A stretch of 64,000 nucleotides of DNA from Coprinus comatus. Its lineage: Eukaryota > Basidiomycota > Agaricomycetes > Agaricales > Agaricaceae. The stretch is taken from contig JAWPGT010000024.1 in assembly GCA_034638255.1 (NCBI GenBank), forward strand, positions 248,001 to 312,000. Direction: 5' to 3'. Of this stretch, positions 1 to 9,405 are shown piece by piece. The stretch's first letter is position 1, and each line of letters opens with the position of its first letter. The translations under genes and the position numbers were made by a program. Under the pieces are notes generated by a model that was given only the letters and a program-made list of their open reading frames with translations, was not told the origin of the DNA and searched no databases.

Positions 1-543
1 TTTTGGGTTGAGAGATGAAAGTCGAAAAATAACAATGGCAGTATTATCGATATTAACAGTTGAGAACTTGGACCGAAATAAGATATTAGACTGGAGTGGA
101 AAAGTTTGATTGAGATTTTCGAAAGGCTAAAAAATATCTGATTAGGTTTGGAATATCAATAATTAAAAATATGAACCTTATATGGAGCGTAGTCTCCATT
201 AGTCTTAATCCAACATTGAGGGCAGGTAAACTTCTGCTTTAAGTGTTGTCTTTCCAAGTTGGGAAGACAAACATCTCTACAGATTGCACCATCACAAGTA
301 TCACAAAAGATAAGATCTCCACCATTCATACAAAGAGAACAATACTAGATAAACATGTAAGTTAAATGAAAACAATAAAGAAACATATTATACAATGTGG
401 TCATTTGTAGAAGTTGTGGTCTGATGGCTTGAAGTAGTAGGACCATCAACTTCCATAGAATCATCTTCTTCAAGAGAAGAAAGATCACCATCAAAGAGAT
501 CAATACTGTTGAGAGAGAGTTTAGAACATTTTCGAGGAGGCAT
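1..543 (-). CDS. PHD-type zinc-finger protein, partial (3' part beyond left edge)
   Basis: I model three exons, 543-394, 344-177 and 126-1, with introns at 393-345 and 176-127. All exons are phase 0 and the last stays open to the window edge. Exon 1 starts MPPRKCSK and is Ser/Asp/Glu-rich. Exon 2 carries a Cys-rich PHD-like finger (CSLCMNGGDLIFCDTCD, then further Cys and TCPQC). The GGDLIFCDTC core is the usual PHD signature, a fold that reads histone tails. Agaricomycetes have many proteins with this finger followed by an uncharacterised C-terminal domain, and exon 3 fits that layout. The second intron has an unusual GTTCAT donor, so that junction is less certain. The complete function cannot be told from this fragment. 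Confidence 0.55.
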
Positions 544-597
544 GATGGTGGTACAAGTTAGAGAATGAAAGATATAATCTTGAAGTATTTGAATCAA

Positions 598-1339
598 AGA
601 TCAATCAATCAATCAATCAGTCAATAGCTATAAAAGGAATCTTATATTGAATTTAACACAGAGATGCTTAAAGAAGAAATATGATATTAAAATATATTTC
701 ATTATAATATAATAGTTACAAGTGCAAAAAAATGGCATTTAGGGTTAGGGTTAGGACGACATTTTAGCAAAAAATTATATACATTCAAAATACAAGTCAA
801 GAAGAAGATTAAAAACACTTTCAATAAGAAGTTTGAGCTAACTTCATATTAAAAGTGAAAATGAAACATATACTACTTGTGGGTGCTCAAGCCACAAGGA
901 ATACATGTTCCAAAAGAAATGTATACTATGAAAAAAATACTATATACAACTACACTACTTTACCTAAGACCTTGGAATGATGAATCAGTATTAGAAATAA
1001 AGAACAAGTAAAAGAAACATCACCTTAAAGCTTGTAAACCACAAACCACAATTTCGTGAACAACCTGAAATCCCAAATACATCAGTTGTCTAACAAATAA
1101 AAAGTTGAACTTACATTTCTATTCTAAATCTCTCCCACCCAAGAAAACATAGAAAACACTGATTAGAATAGAATAGATTAACAGACTGACACTCACCAAG
1201 TTTATCAACACCCAACACCTATCCCAACAATCTATCAGACAAGCCAAAAGTTAGATAAGTAGAATTGAAATAGAAGTACTTACAAAAACGGATGTTTAAC
1301 CATACTGAAGATGAAGACACAAGAAGAAATCATCCCTCC
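598..1339. other. AT-rich intergenic stretch with a TCAA microsatellite
   Basis: Upstream of the PHD-finger gene there is a short (TCAA)n tract at about 600-620. The rest is AT-rich, with no open frame or gene-like signal that I can support, apart from the telomere-like motif listed separately. Confidence 0.5.
738..755 (+). repeat. Interstitial telomere-type repeat (TTAGGG)
   Basis: Almost three copies of TTAGGG stand in tandem. TTAGGG is the telomere repeat of most filamentous fungi. So short a run may be chance or the scar of a repaired break; it does not show that a chromosome end is near. Confidence 0.4.
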
Positions 1340-1745
1340 TCCCTTGTGAACAAGAGAACCCTTGAAACACGAAGTCTCAAGGCACATTAGAGTGGACAAT
1401 AGATAGCCCCCAGACCCAGAACAACCACCTACCTCCTCCAAAGAAGGGGTATCTTGGAAGTACGAAACCTCCAAGCACATAAATGGTTATTGAAAAGAGA
1501 ACACACCATCTCTTCCTGCAAACAGGAAGAACCCTGGAAGTACGAAACCTCCAGGCACATTGATGATGATAATAATAAAGGGACAACTCAAGGACCATCC
1601 TTCTCCTGCGAACAAGAGAAACCTTCACAACACGAAGTCATGAAGCACATTGAATGGCAAGGGACAACCCACACCCACCCCTCCTCCTGCGAACAAGAGG
1701 AACCCTGGAAGTACAAAACCTCCAGGCACATTAGGATGGAACAGC
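1340..1745. repeat. Degenerate minisatellite with a conserved hairpin core
   Basis: Five units spaced roughly 80-95 bp apart share the core GAACAAGAGGAACCC, then a six-base arm, then an AGTACGAAACC-like loop, then the complementary arm, then GCACATT. The arms differ between units but stay complementary: CCTTGA/TCAAGG, CTTGGA/TCCAAG, CCTGGA/TCCAGG, CTTCA/TGAAG, CCTGGA/TCCAGG. The last three units also read as a peptide repeat on the plus strand (SCEQEEPWKYETSRHI type), but the second unit is in another frame, so a protein function is less likely. Confidence 0.6.
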
Positions 1746-2639
1746 ATAAGAACAATGATATCAACGCCAGCTCTACGTTTCCGAAACGAGCGGCAAGTCA
1801 ACATGTGTCCCTATGTAACGAAGACCTTTCAAAGAAAGGTAACACCAGTACCACACACAATCATGTTCATAGCTGGGGCCCTCAGCATGAATGAAGATTA
1901 TGACGCAGGGCTGCCTCTGGTGTGACATCGTCAAGGTAGAAGAATAAACGGGAAGACTGAAATAAAAATACCAAGAATAGAAGTAACTTTACATTATAAA
2001 TAGTACTCACCTTATTATAGCACATGCTATAAATACAAAATGATCAACACAGACAACAACGACGAGGATACTGGTGATCATGGATGACAACGATGATCAC
2101 CAAGATGAACGGTGACAAGGCCAATAACATATGTTGATCATAGACGATGATGAGGGAACCGGCTGTTCATAGACGATGATGACGACGACGACGAGAGGAT
2201 CAAAGATGACGATGGAATTGTAAAGCAGCAAGCAAGTGATCAATACATAAGCCCCATCTCGAGAACGATGAAGCAGATGTTGAACAATGGGGATACAGAG
2301 ACGAAAAAGGTGGGGGATGGTGGGGGGAAATAAGAAAGAACATTTTTGTGCTTGGGCTGGTATATATGGCCCCTGATCCTGAGGACCCTGGGTCTGATGC
2401 CACGTCACCAGGTCTTGTCAGACCATGTGAAACCGGGCCGATTACTAGATGGGTGTTCACATCATGATTCAGCAGTCGAGCTGTTGACATTCATACATGA
2501 GACCATGATGTAAAACATGTATTTTTAAGAGAAAAAAGAATATACAACAAAGAACAATGTACCTCTGTAATAACATATGTATCTACAACCTGATCCTGCA
2601 ATGACACAAACCACGAAGGAGGCTTTTTAATGAAATCGA
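1746..2639. other. Unassigned region
   Basis: Short overlapping open frames occur on both strands, with GATGAC/GACGAC-rich simple sequence around 2070-2210. None shows a recognisable domain or a consistent exon structure. Confidence 0.4.
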
Positions 2640-3032
2640 CGTTGTAAATAGATTAAGAATCAGGATCAGTGATGACATGTAAACGGGGAGGATCAATAAT
2701 CATCCTTGACTTGTAAACGGCGGAATCAAGAATTGTCGACGACGTGTAAACATCTATGACGTGTAAACGGGGGATCAAGAATGATTGATGACATGTAAAC
2801 CACGAGGATCGAGAATCGTCGATGAAGCATAAACAGGGGGGATCGAGAATAGTCCAGGGCATGTAAACCAGGAGGATCAAGAATCGTCGATAACTTGTAA
2901 AGAATCGTCGACGACGTTTAAACAGGGGGGTCGAGGTCGAGAATCGTCGACAACTTGTAAACGGGGGGGTGGAGGTTGAGAATCGTCGACAATCTGTAAA
3001 GAATCGTCGACGACGTTTAAACAGGGGGGTTG
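2640..3032. repeat. Minisatellite array, left copy
   Basis: Imperfect direct repeats of about 30-35 bp follow the pattern GAGAATCGTCGACGACGTGTAAACGGGGG. Many units carry the self-complementary core TCGTCGACGA. The same family, in the same orientation, recurs at 4727-4935 on the far side of the hAT fragment. Confidence 0.7.
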
Positions 3033-3185
3033 AGTAGGGCTGCCGCCCGTAACCGTATAATACGGTTTACGGGCCACCCATATACGGTATATGGTACGGT
3101 TGACGGTATGGATTGTACCGTAATAAACCGTATTAATTTTACCATTGACGGCCGTATTGGACGGTAGACGGTCATACCATGTGAC
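3033..3185. repeat. Palindrome-rich candidate end of a hAT-type transposon
   Basis: The stretch begins TAGGGCTGCCGCCCGTAACC and holds many CCGTA/TACGG motifs in both orientations, including the near-perfect palindrome AACCGTATAATACGGTT. A TAGGGCTG-like start followed by clustered short motifs is typical of hAT termini with subterminal transposase-binding sites. No matching right end is seen: the element appears cut off by the minisatellite at 4727. Confidence 0.4.
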
Positions 3186-3847
3186 GGACACTGGCGTGAG
3201 TGACACGGCTGGTTGACCATCGACAATACCTCTCTCTGATTGCCACACTACTCTTTCTCTCGCGTCCACCGACTCTCACCTTCTACTACCACGTGTCTCT
3301 TTTGATGATGACCCCTAGTCACATCCTTGGATGGGTTGTTGCTGACCCCTCGTCACACAACTCTGGTTCCTGACAACTTGAGACCTTTAGTCTCAGTGAG
3401 TTGAAGGCTCAAAGCACATGCGACTGGCACTGATAATCAACCACTGGGCTCAATAATTTCCAATAAACTGAAAGTTGAAGCATGGGGAGGCCTTCAAACT
3501 GGTCAGATAGGCCTTCAAACTGGTCAGATGGACCACAACTCGTGAGTGCCACCATTATTATCATTTCAAATCTGCTCTAATCGCTATCCGAGTATTGGCT
3601 GTTAATCAGAGTCCACAATAAACCATCAAAACACCACTATTCCGAAGTATTTACCAGAATGACGATTGCATTTCCGACATCCACATGTATTGTTTAATCA
3701 TATCTGAATTTCCATAAGCTTATCTTGGTTACCGTTGTACCGAATACTCGAAATAAAAAGGCCTGAGCAGCAAGTCGTTCTGAGTCCCAACTCCCAATTC
3801 CCAGCTCCCAACTTCTCTAAGATCAGGTTCACTGGTTCTTGTATACA
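3186..3847. other. Unassigned region upstream of the hAT fragment
   Basis: A 20-bp direct duplication (GGCCTTCAAACTGGTCAGAT) stands at about 3488-3530. I see no gene here. The stretch may be the 5' untranslated part of the transposon whose coding start is at 3848. Confidence 0.4.
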
Positions 3848-4680
3848 ATGGCTGAAGAAACGGGTGAACAAGGTATGTATTATCATTCTCAGGTATAACT
3901 CTGTGACTCAATATCTAACCTTGAATCGTGATGTTTAATAGTATCAATACCAGTTCAATGGTCTCGTCGAAACAATGCTGGTGATAAACTTACTGCACTT
4001 CTTGCTGCCGAAAAGCAAGATGAATTTGGGCATACCACTCGCAGCAAGAAATCATCAACATCCACTCGTAAAACTCGTCCTTCGAAAACTCAAACTTTGG
4101 CGCACAATGACAAGGATGGTAGTTTGGATGAAGAATATGTAGACTCTGGTTCCACAATTGAAGATACATCCGGTGACGAAGAAGCAGGTGATGATAGTGA
4201 AATAGAGATGGTCACTAATACCGAAGTAAGTCATTTGAGCTATGAAATCTTTATTTTAAATGGTACTTACTATGATGGTTAGATAGCAGATATATTGCCA
4301 TCCAAAACTCCAGTTCGACGTAAACGTGCAGCAACAACTTCAAATCCAAGTGCACGATCCTCAAAGTGTACTCGTGATCAGGCTTTGACATCACTTCCTT
4401 CAGCTGAAAACACAGGTACAACAGCTGCCAGTGGCAAAGAAGAACTTGAGAATACTGATAATACAATGGTAAAGGTAATGTTCTTTTTTCTTATGTTGTG
4501 TCATTCAAATTCTCATATATCTATATAGAAAACGTCTTGACAATCCAATCTATCTCTTTTATGAAGAAGTAAAGTATGGGCCAAATGGAGAGCAACATGA
4601 GGGTGATCGATATTTCAAGTGTTATCATGGCAATCACAAGGTTCTCAAGATTACACGGCGGATGAAATATAGTCTAAATG
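3848..4680 (+). pseudogene. hAT-family transposase, N-terminal fragment with BED-like finger region
   Basis: Exons are 3848-3872, 3942-4225, 4283 to about 4473 and about 4529-4680. The product begins MAEETGEQ, continues through a Ser/Thr- and acid-rich linker and a basic patch (RRKRAATTS), and ends in a block like the BED-type finger of basidiomycete hAT transposases: NPIYLFYEEV, then DRYFKCYHGNHKVLKIT, then MKYSLN. The last exon is out of frame with both possible donors before it, and the ribonuclease-H-like catalytic region and dimerisation domain are absent. The homology stops just before the minisatellite at 4727. The family assignment is from remembered similarity of the finger region and is only moderate. 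Confidence 0.45.
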
Positions 4681-4726
4681 GTATGATTTACTACATATAT
4701 TATGTTGTAAACTTGTACTTATATTT

Positions 4727-4935
4727 CCGGTCGAGGTCGAGAATCGTCGACAACTTGTAAACGGGGGAGGTTGAGAATCGTCGACAACCTGTAAAGAATC
4801 GTCGATGACGTGTAAACGGGGGGGTTGAGGTCGAGAATCATTGACAACTTGTAAATGGGGGATCGAGAATCGTTGACGATCTGTAAACGGGGATCGAAAA
4901 TCGTCGACGACCTGTAAACCAGGAGGATTGAGATG
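4727..4935. repeat. Minisatellite array, right copy
   Basis: Same repeat family and orientation as at 2640-3032. The unit GAGGTCGAGAATCGTCGACAAC is shared nearly identically by the two arrays, so one array was probably split or copied around the hAT-derived segment. Confidence 0.7.
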
Positions 4936-5205
4936 GCCGATGAGTCACTGGCCAGGAGAGCACGACACCGTCACCCATAGTGTCTGGGTAAGCACTGTCT
5001 AGTTCCATGTAAGCAATGGCAAGAGGAGGAAGATAACTTCCAGTGTACGACATCGGCTTCCAACCTCATTTTCCTAAGTCTGAGCAGCCCATTGATACCT
5101 TCTCACTCTCAGTGTCACAGACTCATTGTACCTGTGGACAACACTGTATAATAAGAAGTAGATCATTCCGGACCAGTGTAAAATAAAACTAAATAACGTA
5201 CCGCA
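4936..5205. other. Unassigned region
   Basis: No coding frame, repeat or known motif that I can support. Confidence 0.4.
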
Positions 5206-5395
5206 ATGACAGAAAGCGTTGCTCAAGAAATGGGGAGAAGGACGGATGACCCAAAGGGTCTTCCTCCCACGTTCGGCATCTTCCGGTCAAGCGTTTCTCG
5301 CAACGTCCAAGTCCAGGCGCAGTCCCTTGGTTTGCTACTTATTTTTCTCGATGGTTCGCGATCCCTGTTGCTCTCAATAGTAGCTTCCCGCCGCC

Positions 5396-5490
5396 TTGCT
5401 CTCTCCTGTTCTCGTTCTCATTCAACATCTTTCCGTTCTCGTTCTCTCGTTCTCTTTCTCTCTCTCTCTCGCTCGCCTCCTCCTGCCGTC
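5396..5490 (+). promoter_or_regulatory. CT-rich promoter/leader tract
   Basis: A long pyrimidine-rich stretch (CTCTCTCCTGTTCTCGTTCT, then TCTCTCTCTCTCGCTCGCCT) on the plus strand. Such CT blocks are common just upstream of the transcription start in filamentous fungi. It precedes the duplicated leader and the RRM gene. Confidence 0.4.
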
Positions 5491-5525
5491 TGTCTGTGCT
5501 GCTCATCTGTACTCCGGGGTTCCTT

Positions 5526-5765
5526 CTTATCCTGGCTGTGTGATCCAGCAGGATCCAAATTCACATCACCTCCACTCCTCTTTGGCGTCCCTTTGAACGC
5601 GTTCTCCTCGGATCGTTCAGCTTCTGTCATGACGCCTGGGATTCCTGAAACTGGTCTGTACTCTCAAGTTCCTTATCCTGGCTGTGTGATCCAGCAGGAT
5701 CCAAATTCACGTCCCTTCCCCTCGTCTTTGGCATCCCTTTGAATGCGTTCTGCTCAACCTCAGCG
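5526..5765 (+). repeat. Direct duplication of about 100 bp in the RRM gene leader
   Basis: The segment starting TATCCTGGCTGTGTGATCCA occurs at about 5526 and again at about 5668, each followed by a similar sequence ending near CCTTTGAACGCGTTCT. A second pair, ATGACGCCTGGGATTCCTGA (about 5630) and ATGACTCCTGGGATGCCTGA (about 6186), shows that the presumed first coding exon was copied as well. Confidence 0.6.
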
Positions 5766-6185
5766 GTCGCAAGATTGCCACCGAATTATAATGTGAGTAG
5801 CATATACATAAGTTCTTCTTGTGTTGTTTATTTATGACATTTAGGATTACTGTACTGCGGGTGCACATGCCGAACTTGGGTCTCATCGTCACACAGATCT
5901 GAGATGGTGATTATGGTACAGAGGGTTTTTCGACGGACACCAACGGTTGAAAGACAGAATCCAACCCTGTCATCACAGAACTCGAGATTGCGAGCGCAGC
6001 TTGAAGTACATTGACAGAGGGGGGTTGTTCTGCTCCAGAAGATTCAATCTCAGATGAATTGTTGGGTCTAGCTCTGTTACTGGTGAGTTTTATTATGCAT
6101 GAATTCGAGGGATTATGCTTAATTGTAACCAGAAGGAGACGCTTCTAAGCCTCCTGCTGCTAGTCCTTTCCACTCAGTTTCTGCC

Positions 6186-7377
6186 ATGACTCCTGGGATG
6201 CCTGAAAATGGTGAGCAGATTGTTTACTCCCTATTACGCATCCTCATGCCCATACCCGCCGACAAACACACCCTTAGACCAACTTACAATACAATCGACC
6301 AGGGTGGTAATGACTGGGTCACCAAACCAGATGTCGAGGGACGGGCTTCCACAAACAATCATGTATATGACCAGCGAAACGCGACTGTCAAAGAGGGTAT
6401 TTCTCAAATGGTACAAAGTGGGGAGTCTATCACACGAGTTCAGGTACAGGCATCCGATTATGATGGTACATTTTAAAAATGGCTATCATGGAAGAGCAAA
6501 TTAACTCAAATTTATGCACCAGGTACTACAAAGGCATCTCACATCCCAACAGGGGATTATCATGGAGACAACCATGACTTACGAGGTCAAACAAAGACAA
6601 TCAAAGCAGTGACGCCATCACAGGCGGCCCTCTCCAAGACTGCGCGAACGCCCAGTGATCTCAATCCTACCAGCATTGACTTCAAGCCTCGTATGGGGAT
6701 CGAACTCAAGCCCCCATTGGTGGAATTTAAACCATCGGGCATTGAATTTAAACTGCCCCAGATTGAGTTCACTCCCAATCTACCTTACCCCACCATGACT
6801 CGACTTCTTCCTCCAGAATGTGGTCAATCCCAGGACCTTCATACTGCACCCAACCATCCTCCACGCACATCATTATCGCAACAGGACAGTAACCAATTTC
6901 AATCCAACCATGCAAACATCAACCCCTCCTACATTCCTCAATCGAATAGCACAACTTGTCCTGACAACACTGTCTATCTGGAGAAGCTTCAACCTCATAC
7001 CGACAGTAGTCAAGCTACGTACGCATCGACTACCGACTACCAGGCTTCCGAGGAACATTCCCAACATAACAAAGGATCGCAATATCTGGACGACTCACAG
7101 AAAACTCCCAATGTGTACATTAATGGATTACCACCGCACTTCCCTGAGGGTCAGCTCTTTGCTCTAGCTGCCCCATTTGGAGAAGTAAAGAGTGTTCGGA
7201 CATTCACGCACCATGTAAGGGATAGTGAGAGCGGATATGGCTTTGTTCTGTTAGTCTGAACAATTCTTAAAGTTATATTATGCTAACTGTTTTATAGGTT
7301 TGAGACTATCGACACTGCCGAAAGATGTATAGTCGCACTTAGGAAGTACTGCAATCTCCATCCAACTTTTTCCAAGG
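6186..7377 (+). pseudogene. RRM-domain RNA-binding protein, truncated
   Basis: From ATG 6186 one frame runs to 7259 with a single TAA stop at 6474-6476. After an intron (GTTAGTCTG...TTTATAG, about 7252-7297) it goes on to about 7377. The first part is Pro/Ser/Thr-rich and disordered. The C-terminal part is the first half of an RNA recognition motif: RNP2 is VYINGL, and RNP1, split by the intron, is GYGFVLF, followed by ETIDTAERCIVALRKYCNLH. RRM proteins bind single-stranded RNA. After PTFSK the expected continuation is missing, so the gene is cut short. The neighbouring frame around 6208-6504 also looks coding-like, so a frameshift or missed intron may lie there. Sequence similarity suggests a fungal single-RRM regulator, but I cannot name it. 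Confidence 0.55.
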
Positions 7378-7891
7378 TGAGAACCCTGATCCGTTTTTCC
7401 GTTACTGATCAGTTAAATCATTGTTTGGGCTAGACTGCAACAGAGGAGTTCATTATGTGAGCTCATGTAGAAGCATGTTGTTGACACTCGTTGTATTATT
7501 TTTAAGTGTGCTCAAATATATTGATTTTTCATCAGATCACTTCACAAAAAATCATCTTCATATAGCTGGTGTAGATGGCATACCTGGATTTTACCATCTC
7601 ATAGAAGGTATTGTCAAAGAATTCTCGGTGACCATCATCTTGGTTATATGTTATTATTATTTCGGTGGTAAGCCTTATATTAATTCTTACAAATATATAC
7701 ATATTTAATCCATTTTCTTAGGGGTGTGATGTAGACGCATATTTCTTGTTTCCAATTGGAGCAAGTAACCTCATGGCTTTTCCCTGCTTTGTTATTGTTA
7801 TGGTATGTAATAATGCTACACATGTATACCACATGGTGTTTCAGCTTTTTAATATAAGTTCTTCTTACCCTTTCTCGGCATTCATATAAGA
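7378..7891 (+). other. AT-rich region between the RRM fragment and the TET/JBP-like gene
   Basis: A plus-strand open frame at 7421-7708 has no recognisable domain and AT-biased composition. The stretch just before 7892 probably holds the promoter of the dioxygenase gene. Confidence 0.35.
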
Positions 7892-9287
7892 ATGGATGGT
7901 AAGATCCTACTACTTGATCCCTCCTTTCTACTATTGGACAACACACTCTTTTTTTAAGTTATTATTCCTTACTCTAATGACTATTCCTGAGAAAAAAGCA
8001 AGGAAACGTCAACGGGGCAGGGAAAGAAAGAAGACCACCCAAAACCTACCTCCTTAGAACAGCTTTCTATATCAATCCATCGAAGAACTCTATATCAAAC
8101 AACTCATAGGTTGGTTTTTTCTATTCTTTTTTTTTCTAACTAATATATAACTAATAATACTATAGTACCTTATATGATCCTATTACAGGAAGTACTCGAA
8201 GATTGGTTCCACTGGATGAACTTCAAAGAAGAAATTCTGCAAGGGCTATTGTAGCTGCCTTAAAAAACCAAAGTATGTTTTAAATTTCATTAATTTACTT
8301 TATTAATGTAAGATACTAGTAACTCTTGATATTGATATCCAAATGCTCACCAAACCTTCAAAAATCACTACTCTTTTCAATAATATGAACTTGGGATATA
8401 TTGATACTCCTGCAGTTATTACTGATACCAATGGTTATCTTCTAATCCTTTATCTACCTCAAGTTCTTGTAAAGGAATATCAGGTGAGTATTTGTCATTT
8501 ATATTTTTTCTATTCCTCATATTTTTTAGGATCAGCTGTTAAATGCTGCTAAACTGGTAGAGCCTTTATTTGAAATAAAAGATAATGGTTCTTGGAGAAT
8601 GGAATCTACAAATTTTGTTTCTAAAGTCAATCAAACAATTGAGCCTGGTGTCTTAACACTTTGTCCTGGATGGTATGAGATTGGAAAAGCAGTATGTTTC
8701 TTTTTTACTCTTATAATATTTTGATTAATGATGTACTTTAGTATTCTAAAGAAGCAATCATGAAACCTTCTACATCAATTTTGAAGAACTCAGCTCTAAT
8801 TTCTACCTGGTTACAAGAAACACAAAGTGTTTTTGGAGTTTTGGATGATATCTTGGCCTATATTCATCCTACTCAATACAATTCTGGAATGGGATATATC
8901 AAAAGATTGGAGAATCCTAAACCTTCAGAACAAGATGAACAGGATGGGATTAATATTTCTCCATTGACCAAGGAATGGGGAAATAAGTGGAAGTCTTCTT
9001 TTTTGCTATTTCTTATTTCTAATGCATATCTATTTTGACTTTAATGGTAACTATCATTTGACCAAGTAGTTTCTGTTGGAAGTTATGAACAAGCTGAAAT
9101 TACATTTCCTGAATTAGGTGCTACCTTTTCTTATCCTCCAGGTACTGTTATTCAGTTTTGTGGAAATCTTTTGAAACATTCTGTTGGTGATTGGGACAAA
9201 GGTGATAGGATTTGTTATGCATTTTTCGTAAAGAAGGTTCTCTTTGATAAGATGAATATTTCTTTTCCTAATTGGGCTCGTGTTTGA
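7892..9287 (+). CDS. TET/JBP-like 2-oxoglutarate/Fe(II) dioxygenase, possibly inactive
   Basis: The model starts ATGGATG (intron at 7899) and then runs through exons reading EKSKETSTGQG, STLYDPITGSTRRLVPLDEL, ITLDIDIQMLTKPSK, DQLLNAAKLVEPLFEIKDNG and YSKEAIMKPSTS. The C-terminal part reads VSVGSYEQAEITFPELG, PPGTVIQFCGNLLKHSVGDW and DRICYAFF, the core of a jelly-roll 2OG dioxygenase. LLKH supplies the distal iron-binding His and DRICYAFF the Arg that binds 2-oxoglutarate. The fold and spacing match the TET/JBP group, which oxidises 5-methylcytosine or thymine in DNA and is expanded beside KDZ transposons in mushroom-forming fungi. The stretch 8990-9068, where the proximal HxD iron ligands should be, has no usable frame and no good intron ends, so the gene may be inactive or the model incomplete there. 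Confidence 0.6.
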
Positions 9288-9320
9288 TTAGGTATTTTGT
9301 TTGTACTTCATAACAATTCC

Positions 9321-9330
9321 CTTATATAAA
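9321..9330 (+). promoter_or_regulatory. TATA-box-like element
   Basis: CTTATATAAA lies about 80 bp before the ATG at 9406 and is followed by a CT-rich tract (TTCTTCTTTCTTTCTCATTC). The arrangement suits a promoter for the next gene. Confidence 0.45.
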
Positions 9331-9405
9331 CCAACTTGCCACGTCACCATTCTTCTTTCTTTCTCATTCCTACTATTGTTTTTCGAAACTTCAATTCTCT
9401 CAACT

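Noticed and set aside
738..755. True telomere end
   Set aside because: Under three repeats inside unique sequence; no long array.
1280..1628. Minus-strand repeat peptides (MCLEVSYFQ type)
   Set aside because: They come from the minisatellite; frames change between units, so a protein repeat is not supported.
2877..3269. Minus-strand frame of 130 codons across the minisatellite
   Set aside because: Its repeated VVDDS peptide is only the translation of the tandem repeat.
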